Below the pieces are notes generated by a model. It ran no database searches and was not told where the DNA came from. It saw nothing but the letters and a program-made list of their open reading frames with translations. A DNA stretch of 64,000 nt from JBBRHQ01 sp963725315 (GTDB lineage Bacteria > Actinomycetota > Thermoleophilia > Solirubrobacterales > 70-9): the NCBI GenBank assembly GCA_963725315.1, contig CAVRYA010000003.1, positions 1 through 64,000 of the forward strand. The letters run 5' to 3'. Within the stretch, counting starts at the first letter, position 1; each line of letters opens with the position of its first letter. The translations under genes were made by a program, and so were the position numbers. Positions 52,431 to 62,393 of this stretch are shown here, one piece after another.

Positions 52431-53462
52431 GTGATCGGGTGCGGGCGGATGGGGGCCTTCCACATCCGCAACTTCCTGCAGCTCGATTGCGCGCAACTGG
52501 TCGCCGTCGCCGACCCCGACGAGAAGGCCCGGGCCACGGCCCTGGGCGGAATGCCCGCCGCCGAGTACTCCGACTGGAGGGAGCTGATCGAATTCGGGGC
52601 AAGGGAGCTCGACGCGGTCTCGATCGCCTGCCCCTCGGACTCTCACGCGGCAGTGGCGCTCGAGGCTCTCTCCGCCGGCCTCCACGTGCTGGTCGAGAAG
52701 CCGATCGCGACCACCCTGCCTGACGCCCTGAGGATGCGCAGCGCCGCGCTGGAGGCGCGCCGCAAGCTGATGGTCGGTCACGTCGAGCGCTTCAACCCGG
52801 CGGTGGAGAAGCTTCGGGAGCTGGTCGGCGAGGGGCGTCTGGGGAAGGTCTACCGAGCGCACACCACCAGGGTCGGCCCGCTGCCGAGCCGGATTCACGA
52901 CGCGGGAGTGGCGATCGACCTCGCCACCCACGACCTCGACATCATGCAGCACGTCCTCGGCCTCGACATCAGCGAGATCTACTCCGACGGAGGCCGCTTC
53001 GTCCACAGCTCCCAGGAGGACCTGCTCACCTGCCTGGCCCGGTTCAACGGCACCGGAGGCGGGACCCTGGGCCTGCTCGACGTCAACTGGCTGACACCCG
53101 AGAAGAAGCGCGAAGTGACGCTGATCGGGGAGAACGGCCTGCTGCGGGCGAGCTACATAACCCAGGACGTCTGGTTCGTCGAGTCGCCCACCGCGCCGCT
53201 TGCCTGGGACGGGCTCTCGGTCCTGCGCGGCGACGGCGAGGGCGCCGCCGTCCGCTTCTCGCTGGCCAAGGCCGAGCCCTTGCGCGCCGAGCTCGAGGCT
53301 TTCTGCCGCTGCGTGCTCGACGACGCTCCGGAGCCGATCTCGGCGCACGACGGCGTCAAGGCGCTGGCTGCAGCGCTGGCGGTGCGAGAGTCGGCCGCGG
53401 TTCGTCGCCCGGTCGAGCTGCTCGACATCCCGGCGCCCCGGCCGCTGGAGGTGGTGGCGTGA
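52431..53462 (+). CDS. Gfo/Idh/MocA-family sugar oxidoreductase
   Basis: 343 residues from GTG 52431. NAD-binding IGCGRMGAFHIRNF, then HVLVEKPIATTLPDALRM and an active-site THDLDIMQHVLG. The first GTG lies in the middle of the expected first strand (LRVGVIGCG), so the real start is probably a CTG a few codons earlier, within the end of wecB. It probably oxidises or reduces an N-acetylated nucleotide sugar together with WecB. Confidence 0.9.
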   Translation: MIGCGRMGAFHIRNFLQLDCAQLVAVADPDEKARATALGGMPAAEYSDWRELIEFGARELDAVSIACPSDSHAAVALEALSAGLHVLVEKPIATTLPDALRMRSAALEARRKLMVGHVERFNPAVEKLRELVGEGRLGKVYRAHTTRVGPLPSRIHDAGVAIDLATHDLDIMQHVLGLDISEIYSDGGRFVHSSQEDLLTCLARFNGTGGGTLGLLDVNWLTPEKKREVTLIGENGLLRASYITQDVWFVESPTAPLAWDGLSVLRGDGEGAAVRFSLAKAEPLRAELEAFCRCVLDDAPEPISAHDGVKALAAALAVRESAAVRRPVELLDIPAPRPLEVVA

Positions 53463-54298
53463 TCCGCTTCGTGATCCCGGCTTACAACGAGGTCGAGAAC
53501 ATCCCTCGGCTGCTCGCCGACCTCGCCCCGGTGGCCCGCGAGCATGGCGCCAGGGTGATCGTCGTCGACGACGGCTCGACCGACGGAACCGCCGAGGTGG
53601 TCCGGGAGCACTCCCGGGACATGCACCTGGCGATCGTCACCCACACCGTCAATCGCGGCCTCGGCACGGCGATCAACACCGGCATCCGGGCTGCGCTCGG
53701 CGAGTCCTCCGACGACGACGCGATCGTCACCCTCGAGGCCGACACCACCTCGGATCTCAGCGACCTGCCGAGGATGCTCGAGCTGTTCGATCGCGGCGCC
53801 GACGTCGTCCTCGCCTCGGTCTACGCGCCGGGTGGGAAGATCATCGGAGTGGCCGGCTGGCGTCTCGCGGCCAGCAAGGCGGTCTCCAACACCTTCAGGG
53901 TGCTCGGCGGCCTGCGGGAGATGCACACCCTCTCCTCGCTTTACCGCGTCTACCGGGCCGGCACGCTGCGCCGCGCCGCCGACACCTACGGCTACCTGCT
54001 GGTGCGCGAGCCCGGGTTCGCCGCCAACGTCGAGCTGCTGCTGAAGCTCTACAACGCCGGCGCCGAGATCGCCGAGGTCCCGACGGTCAATGACTGGACC
54101 ACCAGGATGGGTGAGTCGAAGATGCAGCTGAAGCCGACCGTTCTCGCCTACTTCAGGGTGATGGCCGCCCACCTGGTCGGCCGGATCCAGCCACCGCCTG
54201 TCTCACCGCTCGCCGAAGTGACCGCTCCTCCCGCGGCGGGTCTGCCCGAGGCCAACGGGAAAACCGCGGGCGAGCGCCCCCTGATCCCGGCAGGATGA
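53459..54298 (+). CDS. Family 2 glycosyltransferase, DPM1-like
   Basis: 279 residues. GT-A fold: FVIPAYNEVENIPRLL, VIVVDDGSTDGTAE, and VTLEADTTSDLSDLPRML as the metal-binding DxD-like region. Resembles dolichol/polyprenyl-phosphate sugar transferases that lack the C-terminal membrane domain. The GTG start overlaps the stop of the oxidoreductase; the stop overlaps the ATG of the flavoprotein (ATGA), so this cluster is tightly coupled. Confidence 0.9.
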   Translation: MIRFVIPAYNEVENIPRLLADLAPVAREHGARVIVVDDGSTDGTAEVVREHSRDMHLAIVTHTVNRGLGTAINTGIRAALGESSDDDAIVTLEADTTSDLSDLPRMLELFDRGADVVLASVYAPGGKIIGVAGWRLAASKAVSNTFRVLGGLREMHTLSSLYRVYRAGTLRRAADTYGYLLVREPGFAANVELLLKLYNAGAEIAEVPTVNDWTTRMGESKMQLKPTVLAYFRVMAAHLVGRIQPPPVSPLAEVTAPPAAGLPEANGKTAGERPLIPAG

Positions 54299-55668
54299 GC
54301 GTGGCACCGCCGCGAATCGGGATCGTCGGGGGTGGCATTCTCGGCACCTCGCTGGCCCTCCGCCTGGCCCAGGCCGGGGCCAAGGTCACCGTGATCGAGC
54401 GCGGTCCGGAGCTCGGCGGCCTGGCCGGCACGATCGACTTCGGCGGCCACGCCGTCGATCGCTTCTACCACGTGATCACCCCCGCCGACTCGCGCATGAT
54501 CGCGATGGCAGAGGAGCTCGGGCTCGGCGAGGAGGTGAGGTTCCGCCCGGTTGGCGCGGGCTTCTTCGCCGACGGCGAGATGCATGACTTCAACGGCCTC
54601 CGCGACCTGCTCTCCTTCAAGCCGCTGAGTCCGCTCGGGCGGGCGCGGCTCGGCTGGTTCGTCGCCCAGTGCCAGCTGCGGCGCAGCTACGAGGCGCTCG
54701 AGGGGCTCTCCCTGGAGACCTGGCTGCGGCGCCATTGCGGTCAGCAGGTGCTGGAGCGGATCTGGCGCCCGCTGCTGAACTCGCGCTTCGACGGCGACTG
54801 GTCGGAGCTGCCCGCGACCTACCTCTGGGCCCGGACCCGACGGATGTCCGGGGCCCGCAGCGGCAAGGCCGGGGGCGCCGAGGAGATGGGCCACATCGTC
54901 GGCGGGCACCAGCGGCTGATCGATGCGATGGTCGAGCGGGCCCGGGGGCTTGGGGTAGAAGCGCTCACCGGCGCCCCGGTGAGGGGTTTGACGACCGGCG
55001 ACGACGGCTCGATCACCGGAGTCCAGCTGGACGGCGAGTCGCTCGGCTTCGATCTCACCATCGCCACTCTGCAGCCGCCGGCGCTTCGCTATCTGCTGCC
55101 GGAGCGCTTCGGCGGGATGCTCGTCCACTACCCGAATCGCTGGCTCGGGGTGGTCAGCGTGATCATCAAGGTCCGCCGCTCGCTGCTGCCCTACTACGCC
55201 GTCAACATCACCGAGGAGACGCCGATCACCAGCGCGATCGAGACCTCGCACGCGCTCGGGACCGACCACACGGACGGCCTGCGCCTCGTCTACCTGCCCA
55301 AGTACTGCGACCCGAGCGCCCCCGAGCAGAGCGAGGACGATGAGTCCGTCTACCGGCGTTTTACCGATTACCTGGCCCGCCTCTCTCCCGGCTTCAGCCG
55401 CGACGAGGTCGTCGACTGGACCGTGCAGCGGGCGAAGCTGGTGGAGCCCGTCCACGGGCTCCACAGCGGCCCCTGGAGCAGGATCGCGCCGGTCTGGCCC
55501 GGTGTGGAGGGCCTCGCTCTCGCCTCCAATGCTCAGATCTACCCCGAACTGTTGAACGGCGACTCGGTGATCGGCTTCGCCGAGCGGGTCGCGGCCGAGG
55601 TCGGTGAGCGGCTGGAGCTTCCGGGCGCCCCGGCGCCGGCCCCGTCCGCCGAGCGCCTCGCGGTCTGA
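54295..55668 (+). CDS. FAD-dependent oxidoreductase (protoporphyrinogen-oxidase/mutase-like)
   Basis: 457 residues. Rossmann start RIGIVGGGILGTSLALRLAQ with the FAD glycines, GGLAGTIDFGGHAVDRFYH, and the C-terminal PGVEGLALASNAQIYPEL. Closest by pattern to NAD(P)/FAD amine-oxidase-like proteins of polysaccharide loci, some of which are UDP-galactopyranose mutase relatives. The role here is not certain: probably a change to a sugar or to a lipid-linked intermediate. Confidence 0.85.
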   Translation: MSVAPPRIGIVGGGILGTSLALRLAQAGAKVTVIERGPELGGLAGTIDFGGHAVDRFYHVITPADSRMIAMAEELGLGEEVRFRPVGAGFFADGEMHDFNGLRDLLSFKPLSPLGRARLGWFVAQCQLRRSYEALEGLSLETWLRRHCGQQVLERIWRPLLNSRFDGDWSELPATYLWARTRRMSGARSGKAGGAEEMGHIVGGHQRLIDAMVERARGLGVEALTGAPVRGLTTGDDGSITGVQLDGESLGFDLTIATLQPPALRYLLPERFGGMLVHYPNRWLGVVSVIIKVRRSLLPYYAVNITEETPITSAIETSHALGTDHTDGLRLVYLPKYCDPSAPEQSEDDESVYRRFTDYLARLSPGFSRDEVVDWTVQRAKLVEPVHGLHSGPWSRIAPVWPGVEGLALASNAQIYPELLNGDSVIGFAERVAAEVGERLELPGAPAPAPSAERLAV

Positions 55669-55681
55669 CCGGGCCTCAGTC

Positions 55682-56236
55682 TCAGTAGGTGAAGGGGAGC
55701 TCGGCGGCGATCTCGCTGAGCCGCGGGGCGCCGGCGTCTCGCTCGGAGGGGATCAGCTCGATCCCCGCCGGCCACTCGATCCCCACCTCGGGGTCGTTGT
55801 AGGCGATTCCCCGCTCGATCGACTCGTCGTAATAGCCAGAGCACTTGTACATCACGTCCGCGGTGTCGCTGATCACGCAGAAGCCGTGTGCGAAGCCGAT
55901 CGGGACGTAGAGCATCTGGAGGTTCTCGTCGTCGAGGGTGAAGCCCTCCCACTCGCCGAAGGTGGGGGATCCGCGCCTCAGGTCGACGACGACGTCGAGG
56001 ATCGCTCCCCGCGCGCAGCGGACCAGCTTGGCCATGCCATCGCCAACCTGGAAGTGCATGCCCCGGACGATCCCCTGGCCCGAGCGGGAGTGGTTGTCCT
56101 GGACGAACTCCTCGCCGATCCCGAGCTCCGCGAAGACGTTGCGGCGGTAGGTCTCGTGGAAGAACCCGCGATGGTCGCCGAACACCCTGGGGCGCACCAG
56201 CACCGGTCCGTCGATGCGGCTCTCGATTCGTTCCAT
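55682..56236 (-). CDS. rfbC: dTDP-4-dehydrorhamnose 3,5-epimerase
   Basis: 184 residues in a cupin-like barrel. Catalytic His in GIVRGMHFQVGDG, with Asp in ILDVVVDLRRGSPTF, Tyr in MLYVPIGFAHGFCV and DVMYKCSGYYD as substrate-binding residues. It acts in dTDP-rhamnose synthesis with RfbD (58609-59497). ATG 56236 fits the family N-terminus. Convergent to the flavoprotein, divergent to the acyltransferase-3 gene. Confidence 0.92.
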   Translation of the reverse strand: MERIESRIDGPVLVRPRVFGDHRGFFHETYRRNVFAELGIGEEFVQDNHSRSGQGIVRGMHFQVGDGMAKLVRCARGAILDVVVDLRRGSPTFGEWEGFTLDDENLQMLYVPIGFAHGFCVISDTADVMYKCSGYYDESIERGIAYNDPEVGIEWPAGIELIPSERDAGAPRLSEIAAELPFTY

Positions 56237-56317
56237 GAGCGGATCTAACGTCCCTGAGGTGCCGTGACTTTCGCCGCTCCCGGAAGTTGCAGGGCGGGCC
56301 CGGCGTTCCCTGTGCAG

Positions 56318-57496
56318 ATGAGCGCTGCGACTCTCGAAGCCCATTCGGAGGGGCGCGAGAACAACTTCGACGTTCTCAGGCTCGGGGCGGCGACGGCGGT
56401 CCTGCTCTCCCACTCCTTCGTGGTCACCGGAAGGGCCGAGCCCCTGATCGGGCACTGGCCCCTGGGCACGCTCGGGGTCGAGGTCTTCTTTGCGATCAGC
56501 GGCTTCCTGATCGCGATGAGCTGGTGGAGGGGACCGGGCCTTCGCAACTTCTTCGTGCGGCGGGGGCTGCGGATCATGCCGGCGCTGACTGTCACGGTGA
56601 TGGCCTGCGCCTTCCTGCTCGGGCCGCTGGTCACGACCGATTCGCCCTCCGACTACGTCAGTGACGCGACTACCCCCGAATACGTGACCGGCAACGTGGC
56701 AGCGGTCGGCACCGCTGGAGTCGCCCACCACGTCGCCCTCGACCTCCCCGGCGTCTTCGAGTCGAACCCCGATCGGTCAGTCAACCGCTCCCTCTGGACC
56801 CTCCCGATCGAGGCGGAGGCCTACGCGATACTCGCCCTGATCGGGCTCGCCGGGCTGATGACCGGGTCGCTGGCTCTCGTCGTGGGCGGGTTCTTCCTCC
56901 TCTCGGTGGCGCCCTCCGGAGTGACCGACCTGCCGCTGATCGGATCGCCACTCGATTTCCTGCGCGGCGCAGACGGCCTCACCGCCCATTTCGTGGCCCT
57001 GTTCTTCACCGCCGCGGTGCTCTACCGCTGCCGCTCGAGGATCCCGCTCCGCCTCGACCTCGCCGCGCTCGCACTGGGAGCGCTGGTCCTCTCGCTGGGA
57101 ACACCCGCGGAGCGGCCCGTGCTGCTGATCTCGATCCCATATCTGGTGCTGGTCGCCGCCTACCGCTCCCCGGATGGCCTGCGCCGTCTGACCAGGCCCG
57201 GGGATCTCTCCTACGGGATCTACCTGCTCGCCTTCCCTGTGCAGCAGACGATCGTCTGGCTCTGGGCGGGAGCCGCCCCGGGCCCTCTCGCCGTCGCCGC
57301 GATCGCCCTCCCGGTCACCTACCTGCTCGCGTTCGCCTCCTGGCACGGCCTGGAGAAGCGGGCGCTCGGCCTGAAGCACCGGCTGTCGGGCAGAAAGGCC
57401 CGTTCGAGGGCGAGCAAGAGTGGGCCCCCCCGAGCCGTTGTTAGTGAGCAGCACCCAACCGAGCCCGAGAAAGCCCTGATGGAGGTCCAGACATGA
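56318..57496 (+). CDS. Membrane acyltransferase, family 3
   Basis: 392 residues with about ten membrane helices. NNFDVLRLGAATAVLLSHSF carries the Asp-Arg and active His of the family; GVEVFFAISGFLIAMSW and RSLWTLPIEAEAYA are the other usual motifs. It O-acylates an extracellular or lipid-linked glycan. The stop overlaps the start of the epimerase gene, so both are translated together. Confidence 0.92.
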   Translation: MSAATLEAHSEGRENNFDVLRLGAATAVLLSHSFVVTGRAEPLIGHWPLGTLGVEVFFAISGFLIAMSWWRGPGLRNFFVRRGLRIMPALTVTVMACAFLLGPLVTTDSPSDYVSDATTPEYVTGNVAAVGTAGVAHHVALDLPGVFESNPDRSVNRSLWTLPIEAEAYAILALIGLAGLMTGSLALVVGGFFLLSVAPSGVTDLPLIGSPLDFLRGADGLTAHFVALFFTAAVLYRCRSRIPLRLDLAALALGALVLSLGTPAERPVLLISIPYLVLVAAYRSPDGLRRLTRPGDLSYGIYLLAFPVQQTIVWLWAGAAPGPLAVAAIALPVTYLLAFASWHGLEKRALGLKHRLSGRKARSRASKSGPPRAVVSEQHPTEPEKALMEVQT

Positions 57497-58612
57497 GCGA
57501 GAACCCTCGAGAGCAGAACGGACGGCTGCCCGGCAGGGTCGCCCGCTCCAACGGACTGCCCGAGGAGCCGCCCCGGCCGGGCGGCACGATCCTGGTCACC
57601 GGCGGCGCCGGCTACATCGGCTCCGTGCTGGTCCCGAGGCTGCTCGAGCGCGGCTACGAGGTCCGCGTCCTCGACCGCCTCTACTGGGGCGAGGAGCCGC
57701 TGGCCGACGTCGATCGACCGGATCGAGCTGGTGCGTGGCCGACGTCCGCGAGATGCCCGCCACCGCCCTCGACGGCGTCGACGGCGTGATCCACCTCGCC
57801 GGCCTCTCGAACGACCCGACCGCGGAGTACGACCCCGAGGCCAACTGGCAGATGAACGCGATCGCCACCGAGACCCTCGGGCAGGCCTGCGTCGACCGCG
57901 GGATCGAGCGGCTGCGTCTTCGCGTCCTCCTGCTCGCTGTACGACGGGCTGCCGCCCGGCATGCACGACGAGACGGCGCCGATCGAGCCGCGCGGCGCGT
58001 ACGCGACCTCGAAGCGCTACGGCGAGGAGAGGCTGCTCGAGATGGTCGAGGAGGGCCTCTGCCCGGTGATCCTGCGCAACGGCACGGTCTACGGCCACAG
58101 CCCGCGCATGCGCTTCGACCTGGTGGTCAACACCTTCGTCAAGGACGCGCTGCTCAACGGGCGCCTGCAGCTGCACGGCGGCGGCTGGATGTGGCGGCCG
58201 CTGGTCGACGTGCGGGACTGTCGCCGACGCGATGATCGCCGCGCTACGAGGCGCCCGCCGAGACCTGGTCCGCGGCGAGATCTTCAACGTCCTGCACTCC
58301 AACTACCAGATCCGCGAGCTGGCGATGCTCGTCGCCGGGTCGGTGCAGCTGCTCGGGCAGCCCGGTCGACCTGAGCGAGGCGCCGGCGCCGCAGCTGACG
58401 CGCGACTACGAGTGCTCGAACGCGAAGCTCGCCGAGCAGGCTCGGCTTCAACCCGAGCCGCTCGGTGGTCGAGGCGGTCGCCGACCTGCTCGCTCGGATC
58501 GACCCCGCCGACCGCGCCGATGCTGACCGACCCGCGCCACTACAACATCCGCTGGCTCGAGCTGCTCAACGAGGTCCGACCTCGCGTCGAGCAGTTCGGC
58601 TCGGTGCTTTGA
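57493..58612 (+). CDS. NAD-dependent sugar epimerase/dehydratase (frame-broken)
   Basis: Short-chain dehydrogenase fold, GalE-like: ILVTGGAGYIGSVLVPRLLE, then GVIHLAGLSNDPTAEY, SSCSLYDG and GAYATSKRYGEERLLEM (YxxxK). Seven single-base insertions (net) break the frame, near 57712, 57736, 57914, 58219, 58362, 58437 and 58521; a compensating pair may lie at 58246 and 58264. With them removed the gene reads 370 residues to the stop at 58612. The density is far above the rest of the window. The rfbD start overlaps its stop. Confidence 0.85.
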
Positions 58613-59497
58613 GCGGCCGCACTCTGATCACCGGCGGCGGCGGCCAGCTCGCCTCGGACCTCGAGCTGCAACTCGCGCTCGCAGGGCGAGCTGCGCCTCC
58701 TCGCCCGCGAGCAGCTCGACGTCACCGACGCCGCCGCGCTGGACGCGGCGTTCGCCGAGTTCCGGCCCGACGTCGTCTTCAACTGCGCCGCCTTCCACAA
58801 CGTCGAGGTCTGCGAGCGCGAGGAGGACCAGTCGTTCGCGGTCAACGCGCGCGCGGTCAAGCGGCTGGCGGACCTCTGCGCCGAGCACGGCGCGAGGCTC
58901 GTCCACCTCAGCACCAACTACGTCTTCGACGGCACGCGCCGACGAGCCCTACGGCGAGGACGACACCCCGGCGCCCGAGAGCATCTACGCGATCTCCAAG
59001 CTCGCCGGCGAGCACGCCGCGCTGGCCTACGCGCCCGCGGCCGCTGGTGGTGCGGACCGCGGGGCTCTACGGGCTGCACGGGAGCGCCTCGAAGGGCGGC
59101 AACTTCGTCACCCGGATGCTCGACCGGGCCCGGCGAGCAGGGCGAGCTCGCGGTGGTCGCCGACCAGCGCCTCAGCCCGACCTTCACCGCCGACCTCGCC
59201 ACGGCGCTGATCGAGGCGGTCGAGGCGGGAGCGGTAGGGGTGCTCCACCTGACGGCTTCCGGGGCCTGCTCCTGGCACGAGTTCACCGAGGCGATCGTCG
59301 AGCTGGGAGGGGTCGAGGTCGAGGTTCGGCCGACCGCGACCGAGCGCCCGCCTGGCGGAGCGCGCAGGCCACTGAACGGGGTGCTCGCCCGCCCCCGCGC
59401 GGAGGAGCTCGACCTCGCCCCGCTGGCCGGCTGGCGCTCCCAGCTCGAGGGCTACATGGAGCGGGCCGGCCTGGCGGAGCTGGCCGCCCGCCGCTAG
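58609..59497 (+). CDS. rfbD: dTDP-4-dehydrorhamnose reductase-like protein (frame-broken)
   Basis: Start TTG overlapping the epimerase stop. TLITGGGGQLASDLELQLAL is the NAD(P) loop; VVFNCAAFHNVEVCEREEDQ, VHLSTNYVFDG and YAISKLAGEHAAL (YxxxK) fit RmlD; the end ARPRAEELDLAPLAGWRSQL type is usual. Four insertions (near 58683, 58939, 59040 and 59133) break the frame; the corrected length is 294 residues. It reduces dTDP-4-keto-L-rhamnose to dTDP-L-rhamnose. rfbA and rfbB are not in the window. Confidence 0.85.
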
Positions 59498-59592
59498 GAC
59501 GCCCGGGAGAGGCTCGGAGCTTCCCCCGAGAGAGCGCCTCCTCCGGAGGTGCGAGAAAAGGACTAGTCGGCCGTTCTTCTCAGAGAGAACCG

Positions 59593-59991
59593 ATGTATCA
59601 GGTCGAAGCCTCCAAAGCCCTGCTGAAGCCGCGTCTCTGGGCGCGTCGCCCGGCTCGCCTGCAGGTATCGCGGAACGTGATCCTGCTGGGCCTCGTCAGC
59701 CTGCTGACCGACGTCTCCGCGGAGATGGTGGCCACGGTGCTGCCCCTTTACCTGGTGTTCTCTCTGGGAGCGAGCCCGCTCGTCCTCGGCGCGATCGACG
59801 GGACCTACCGGGGCGCGGCGGCGCTGGTGCAAGTCGCCAGTGGCCTGGTCTCGGACCGCTGGCGCCGTCACAAGGAGACGATGGAGGCGGGCTACGGTCT
59901 CTCGGCCGCCTGCAAGGTCGGGCTGGTCGCGGCAAGCGGCTCGATCGGCGCCATCGGGGCGCTCGTGACGGTGTCGAGTGCCCCTCACTAG
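59593..59991 (+). pseudogene. Truncated MFS transporter
   Basis: 132 codons starting MYQVEASKALLKPRLW, with the first membrane helices of a major facilitator (VILLGLVSLLTDVSAEMVAT, LPLYLVFSLGASPLVLG) and the loop RGAAALVQVASGLVSDRWRR. Full-length proteins have about 400 residues. After about residue 122 the sequence changes to an unrelated protein end (59961-60125), so the gene is cut by a rearrangement. Confidence 0.8.
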
Positions 59992-60125
59992 ACGACCAGG
60001 TCGAGTGGCTGGACGACGACACCCTCGTCTACTCCGATGGGGTGAACGTCTACACGGTCCCCGCGGACGGCGGCGGCAAGGTGCAGAGGATCCTCCGCGA
60101 CGCCACCTCCCCGGTTCGCCTCTAG
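59961..60125 (+). pseudogene. C-terminal remnant of a beta-propeller-like protein
   Basis: In another frame than the MFS fragment, this stretch reads DGVECPSLDDQ, EWLDDDTLVYSDGVNVYTVP and ADGGGKVQRILRDATSPVRL, ending with a stop at 60125. This is the typical last blade of a TolB/WD40-like secreted protein. No start is present. It is fused to the MFS remnant without spacer. Confidence 0.7.
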
Positions 60126-60243
60126 GCGACCCTCACACACTCCGTTGCGCGCCGATCAGGCTCATCGCTTCGAGGACTCGAAGGCTCGCTGGGGCGAAAC
60201 CGATCCATATTTCCGATTCTCGGCCGCTCGATCAATTTGGCGG

Positions 60244-61895
60244 CTAGCGAGCGCGGGCCAGCAAGGGGCGCATCCTGTCCCTGCCCTCGCCGGCGACCCG
60301 ACGGGCGACCGCGAGGGGGCGGGATCGCCGCGTCTGCACGCTGCGATAGTCGATCTGGCGGCGGTGCCGGAGGCTGACCTCGACCGTGGAGGACGGGCTG
60401 ACCTCGACCGGCTCCGTCGAGGCGCCCTCGAAGCGCAGCGCGCGTCCTCCGATCCGCACCTCCTCCGCGACCGACTCGTCGTGGGAGGGGGGGAGCTCGA
60501 TCACCAGCCGCTCGGCGTCGGCAGGGATCTCGACCCGGGCCCGCCGGGTGAGCATGCGAACCCGCAGGGCGCCGCTCTCGGGGCGGCTCTCATAGGACCC
60601 CGCGGCGATCTCGGCGAGGGACCCCCAGCGGGTTGGCTGGAGCGAGTTGACGTCCTCCGCCGCCTCAGCGAGCACCCCGAGCCCGGCCTCGAGATCGCCG
60701 TGGTGGCCGTAGAGGATCAGGGGCTGGTCGAGGAATGCCCGCAGCCTCAGCTCGGAGGGGGAGCGCTCGCTCAGCGGGTGGCGGAGGAGAAGCGGAAGGC
60801 CGCCGGCGATGTAGTCGGCGGGACGCCAGCCGATCAGCGGGTCGGAGCCGTCCGGCTGCGAGAGCCATGGCAGCGGCGGCCGTGAGGCCCACGGGAACGG
60901 TCGGGTCATCGAGATCGCCTCGAAGCCGCAGCGCAGCAGGGCCCGCACGGCCTGCTCCGAGCAGGCTTCGTGGGGCGGAGCCATGATCCGGTCGACCGGG
61001 ACGCCCGATCGCTGCTCGAAGGACTCGATCCTCCTCAGCGCCTGGGCAGCAAGCTCGACCGCCTCGGCGTCGCTGATCGGCCGGCCCAGCTCGCCCCCGT
61101 TGTGATCGTTTCCGTGAACGCAGAGCGAGAGCGCGCCGTCTCCGTCGGAGAGGGCCCGCACGGCCTTCGGATGGGCGAACCAGCCGTCGAGGGGGATCAT
61201 CGCCAGGGCCAGGTGGTAGTCGCGCTCGCGGGCATGGCCGACCAGCTCGTCGAGCTTGATGAACCCGTAGGAGGGCCAGTGGAGGTTGGGGTCGTCGAGG
61301 AGGAAGGTGGCACGGGCCGTGGGCGGGCGCCAGCGCTGGCCTTCGGTCAGCTCCCGCAGGAAATGCACAAGCGGCAGCAGGGCGGCGCAGCGACCGTCCT
61401 CCAGCCGCTGCCGGAGCGGCTCACCGGGGTCCAGCTCCTCGGGGGCCAGCAGGGCCTGATCGAAGCTGCCCGAGCGCGTCCAGAAGGGCAGCCCGGCGAA
61501 GCTCGCGAGGACGGCCTCACGGCGGGGAGGGCGGGCCCAGCGCCTTGGCCGGCAGGGGCACCCTCGCCGAGGTGCCGATCGCAGAGCTCGGCTCCGCGCA
61601 GCCGGGAGTCGAGGGCCAGGGAGGAAGAAAGCCTCAGCAGGCCCTGGCGCGCCCCGGGGACCGGCTCCGGCGCGACCATCGAGAGCGCCATGATCCCGGT
61701 CTCGGCCACGGCGCGAGCCTGCTCGGAGCCCCAGAGCTCGAGCGCCGCGTCGAGGTCGCGCAGCTCGCCCGGGCGCCTCGCCTCAAAGCGGACCGGAAAC
61801 GCCTCCTCGAGGAGATCGAAGAGGGCCCGGCGGCGCGCCAGGGCGGTCGCGGGAAAGACCCCCACGGTCCTGGTGGGAGGCAGCGGGTCGCTCAC
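60244..61895 (-). CDS. Polysaccharide-deacetylase-like protein with N-terminal extension (frame-broken)
   Basis: About 550 residues. GTG 61895 overlaps the stop of the LbH gene (GTGA). The first 120 residues (RTVGVFPATALARRRALFDL) end in a frame break near 61545-61580; then comes EAVLASFAGLPFWTRSGSFD and the NodB-like part: FLLDDPNLHWPSYGFIKLDE, SLCVHGNDHNGGEL and RIMAPPHEACSEQA, in which Asp-Asp and His-x-x-x-His fit metal ligands of the deacetylase fold. The C-terminal 130 residues are strand-rich. The exact substrate is unknown; presumably a glycan precursor of this locus. Confidence 0.75.
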
Positions 61896-62393
61896 GACCG
61901 GGTCACCGGCCGAAGGCCGCGGTAGAACTCCCGCAGGGGGGTGCTTCGCCCCAGGGGCACCCGGCAGCTCGCGACCACCTCGGCGGGGTTGCCGCGGGCC
62001 ATGGTCAGGGGAGGGACCGAGGTCGAGACGACGCTGCCCGCGGTGATCACGGCGCCGTGGCCGATCGTCACGTGGGGAAGGATGATGCAGCCGGGGCCGA
62101 TGAAGACGTCGTCCTCGATCCGCACAGTTCGCTCGCTCTCGTCGGCGCGCTCCCCGTGCTGATGGGCGATGATCGTCGTCCGCATTCCGACGTCGACGCG
62201 GGCGCCGATCTCGATCAGCTGCGGGTAGGCGGTCTCGAGGATGACCGAGGTCCCGATGAAGCTGCCCGATGCCGATCCGCACTCCTCGGAGCCGGTGCAG
62301 GCGCACTCGCGTGGTCGGTCCGCCCGGGGCGTAGAGGGCCAGCAGGGCGAGCACCCGGCGGCGAGCGCCGGCCAGCATCGGCTCATTTCTCAC
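61892..62393 (-). CDS. LbH-fold (hexapeptide) acyltransferase, copy 2 (frame-broken)
   Basis: 166 residues after correction. GTG 62393 (MRNEPMLAGARRRVLALLAL) aligns with the first copy (LRYESTLAGARRRILALIAL); one extra base near 62270, after GVRIG, breaks the frame, after which GSFIGTSVILETAYPQLIE and the hexapeptide repeats continue like copy 1 (VFIGPGCIILPHVTIGHG, VITAGSVVSTSVPPLTMAR). The ends RVPLGRSTPLREFYRGLRP are the same in both copies. Confidence 0.85.
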
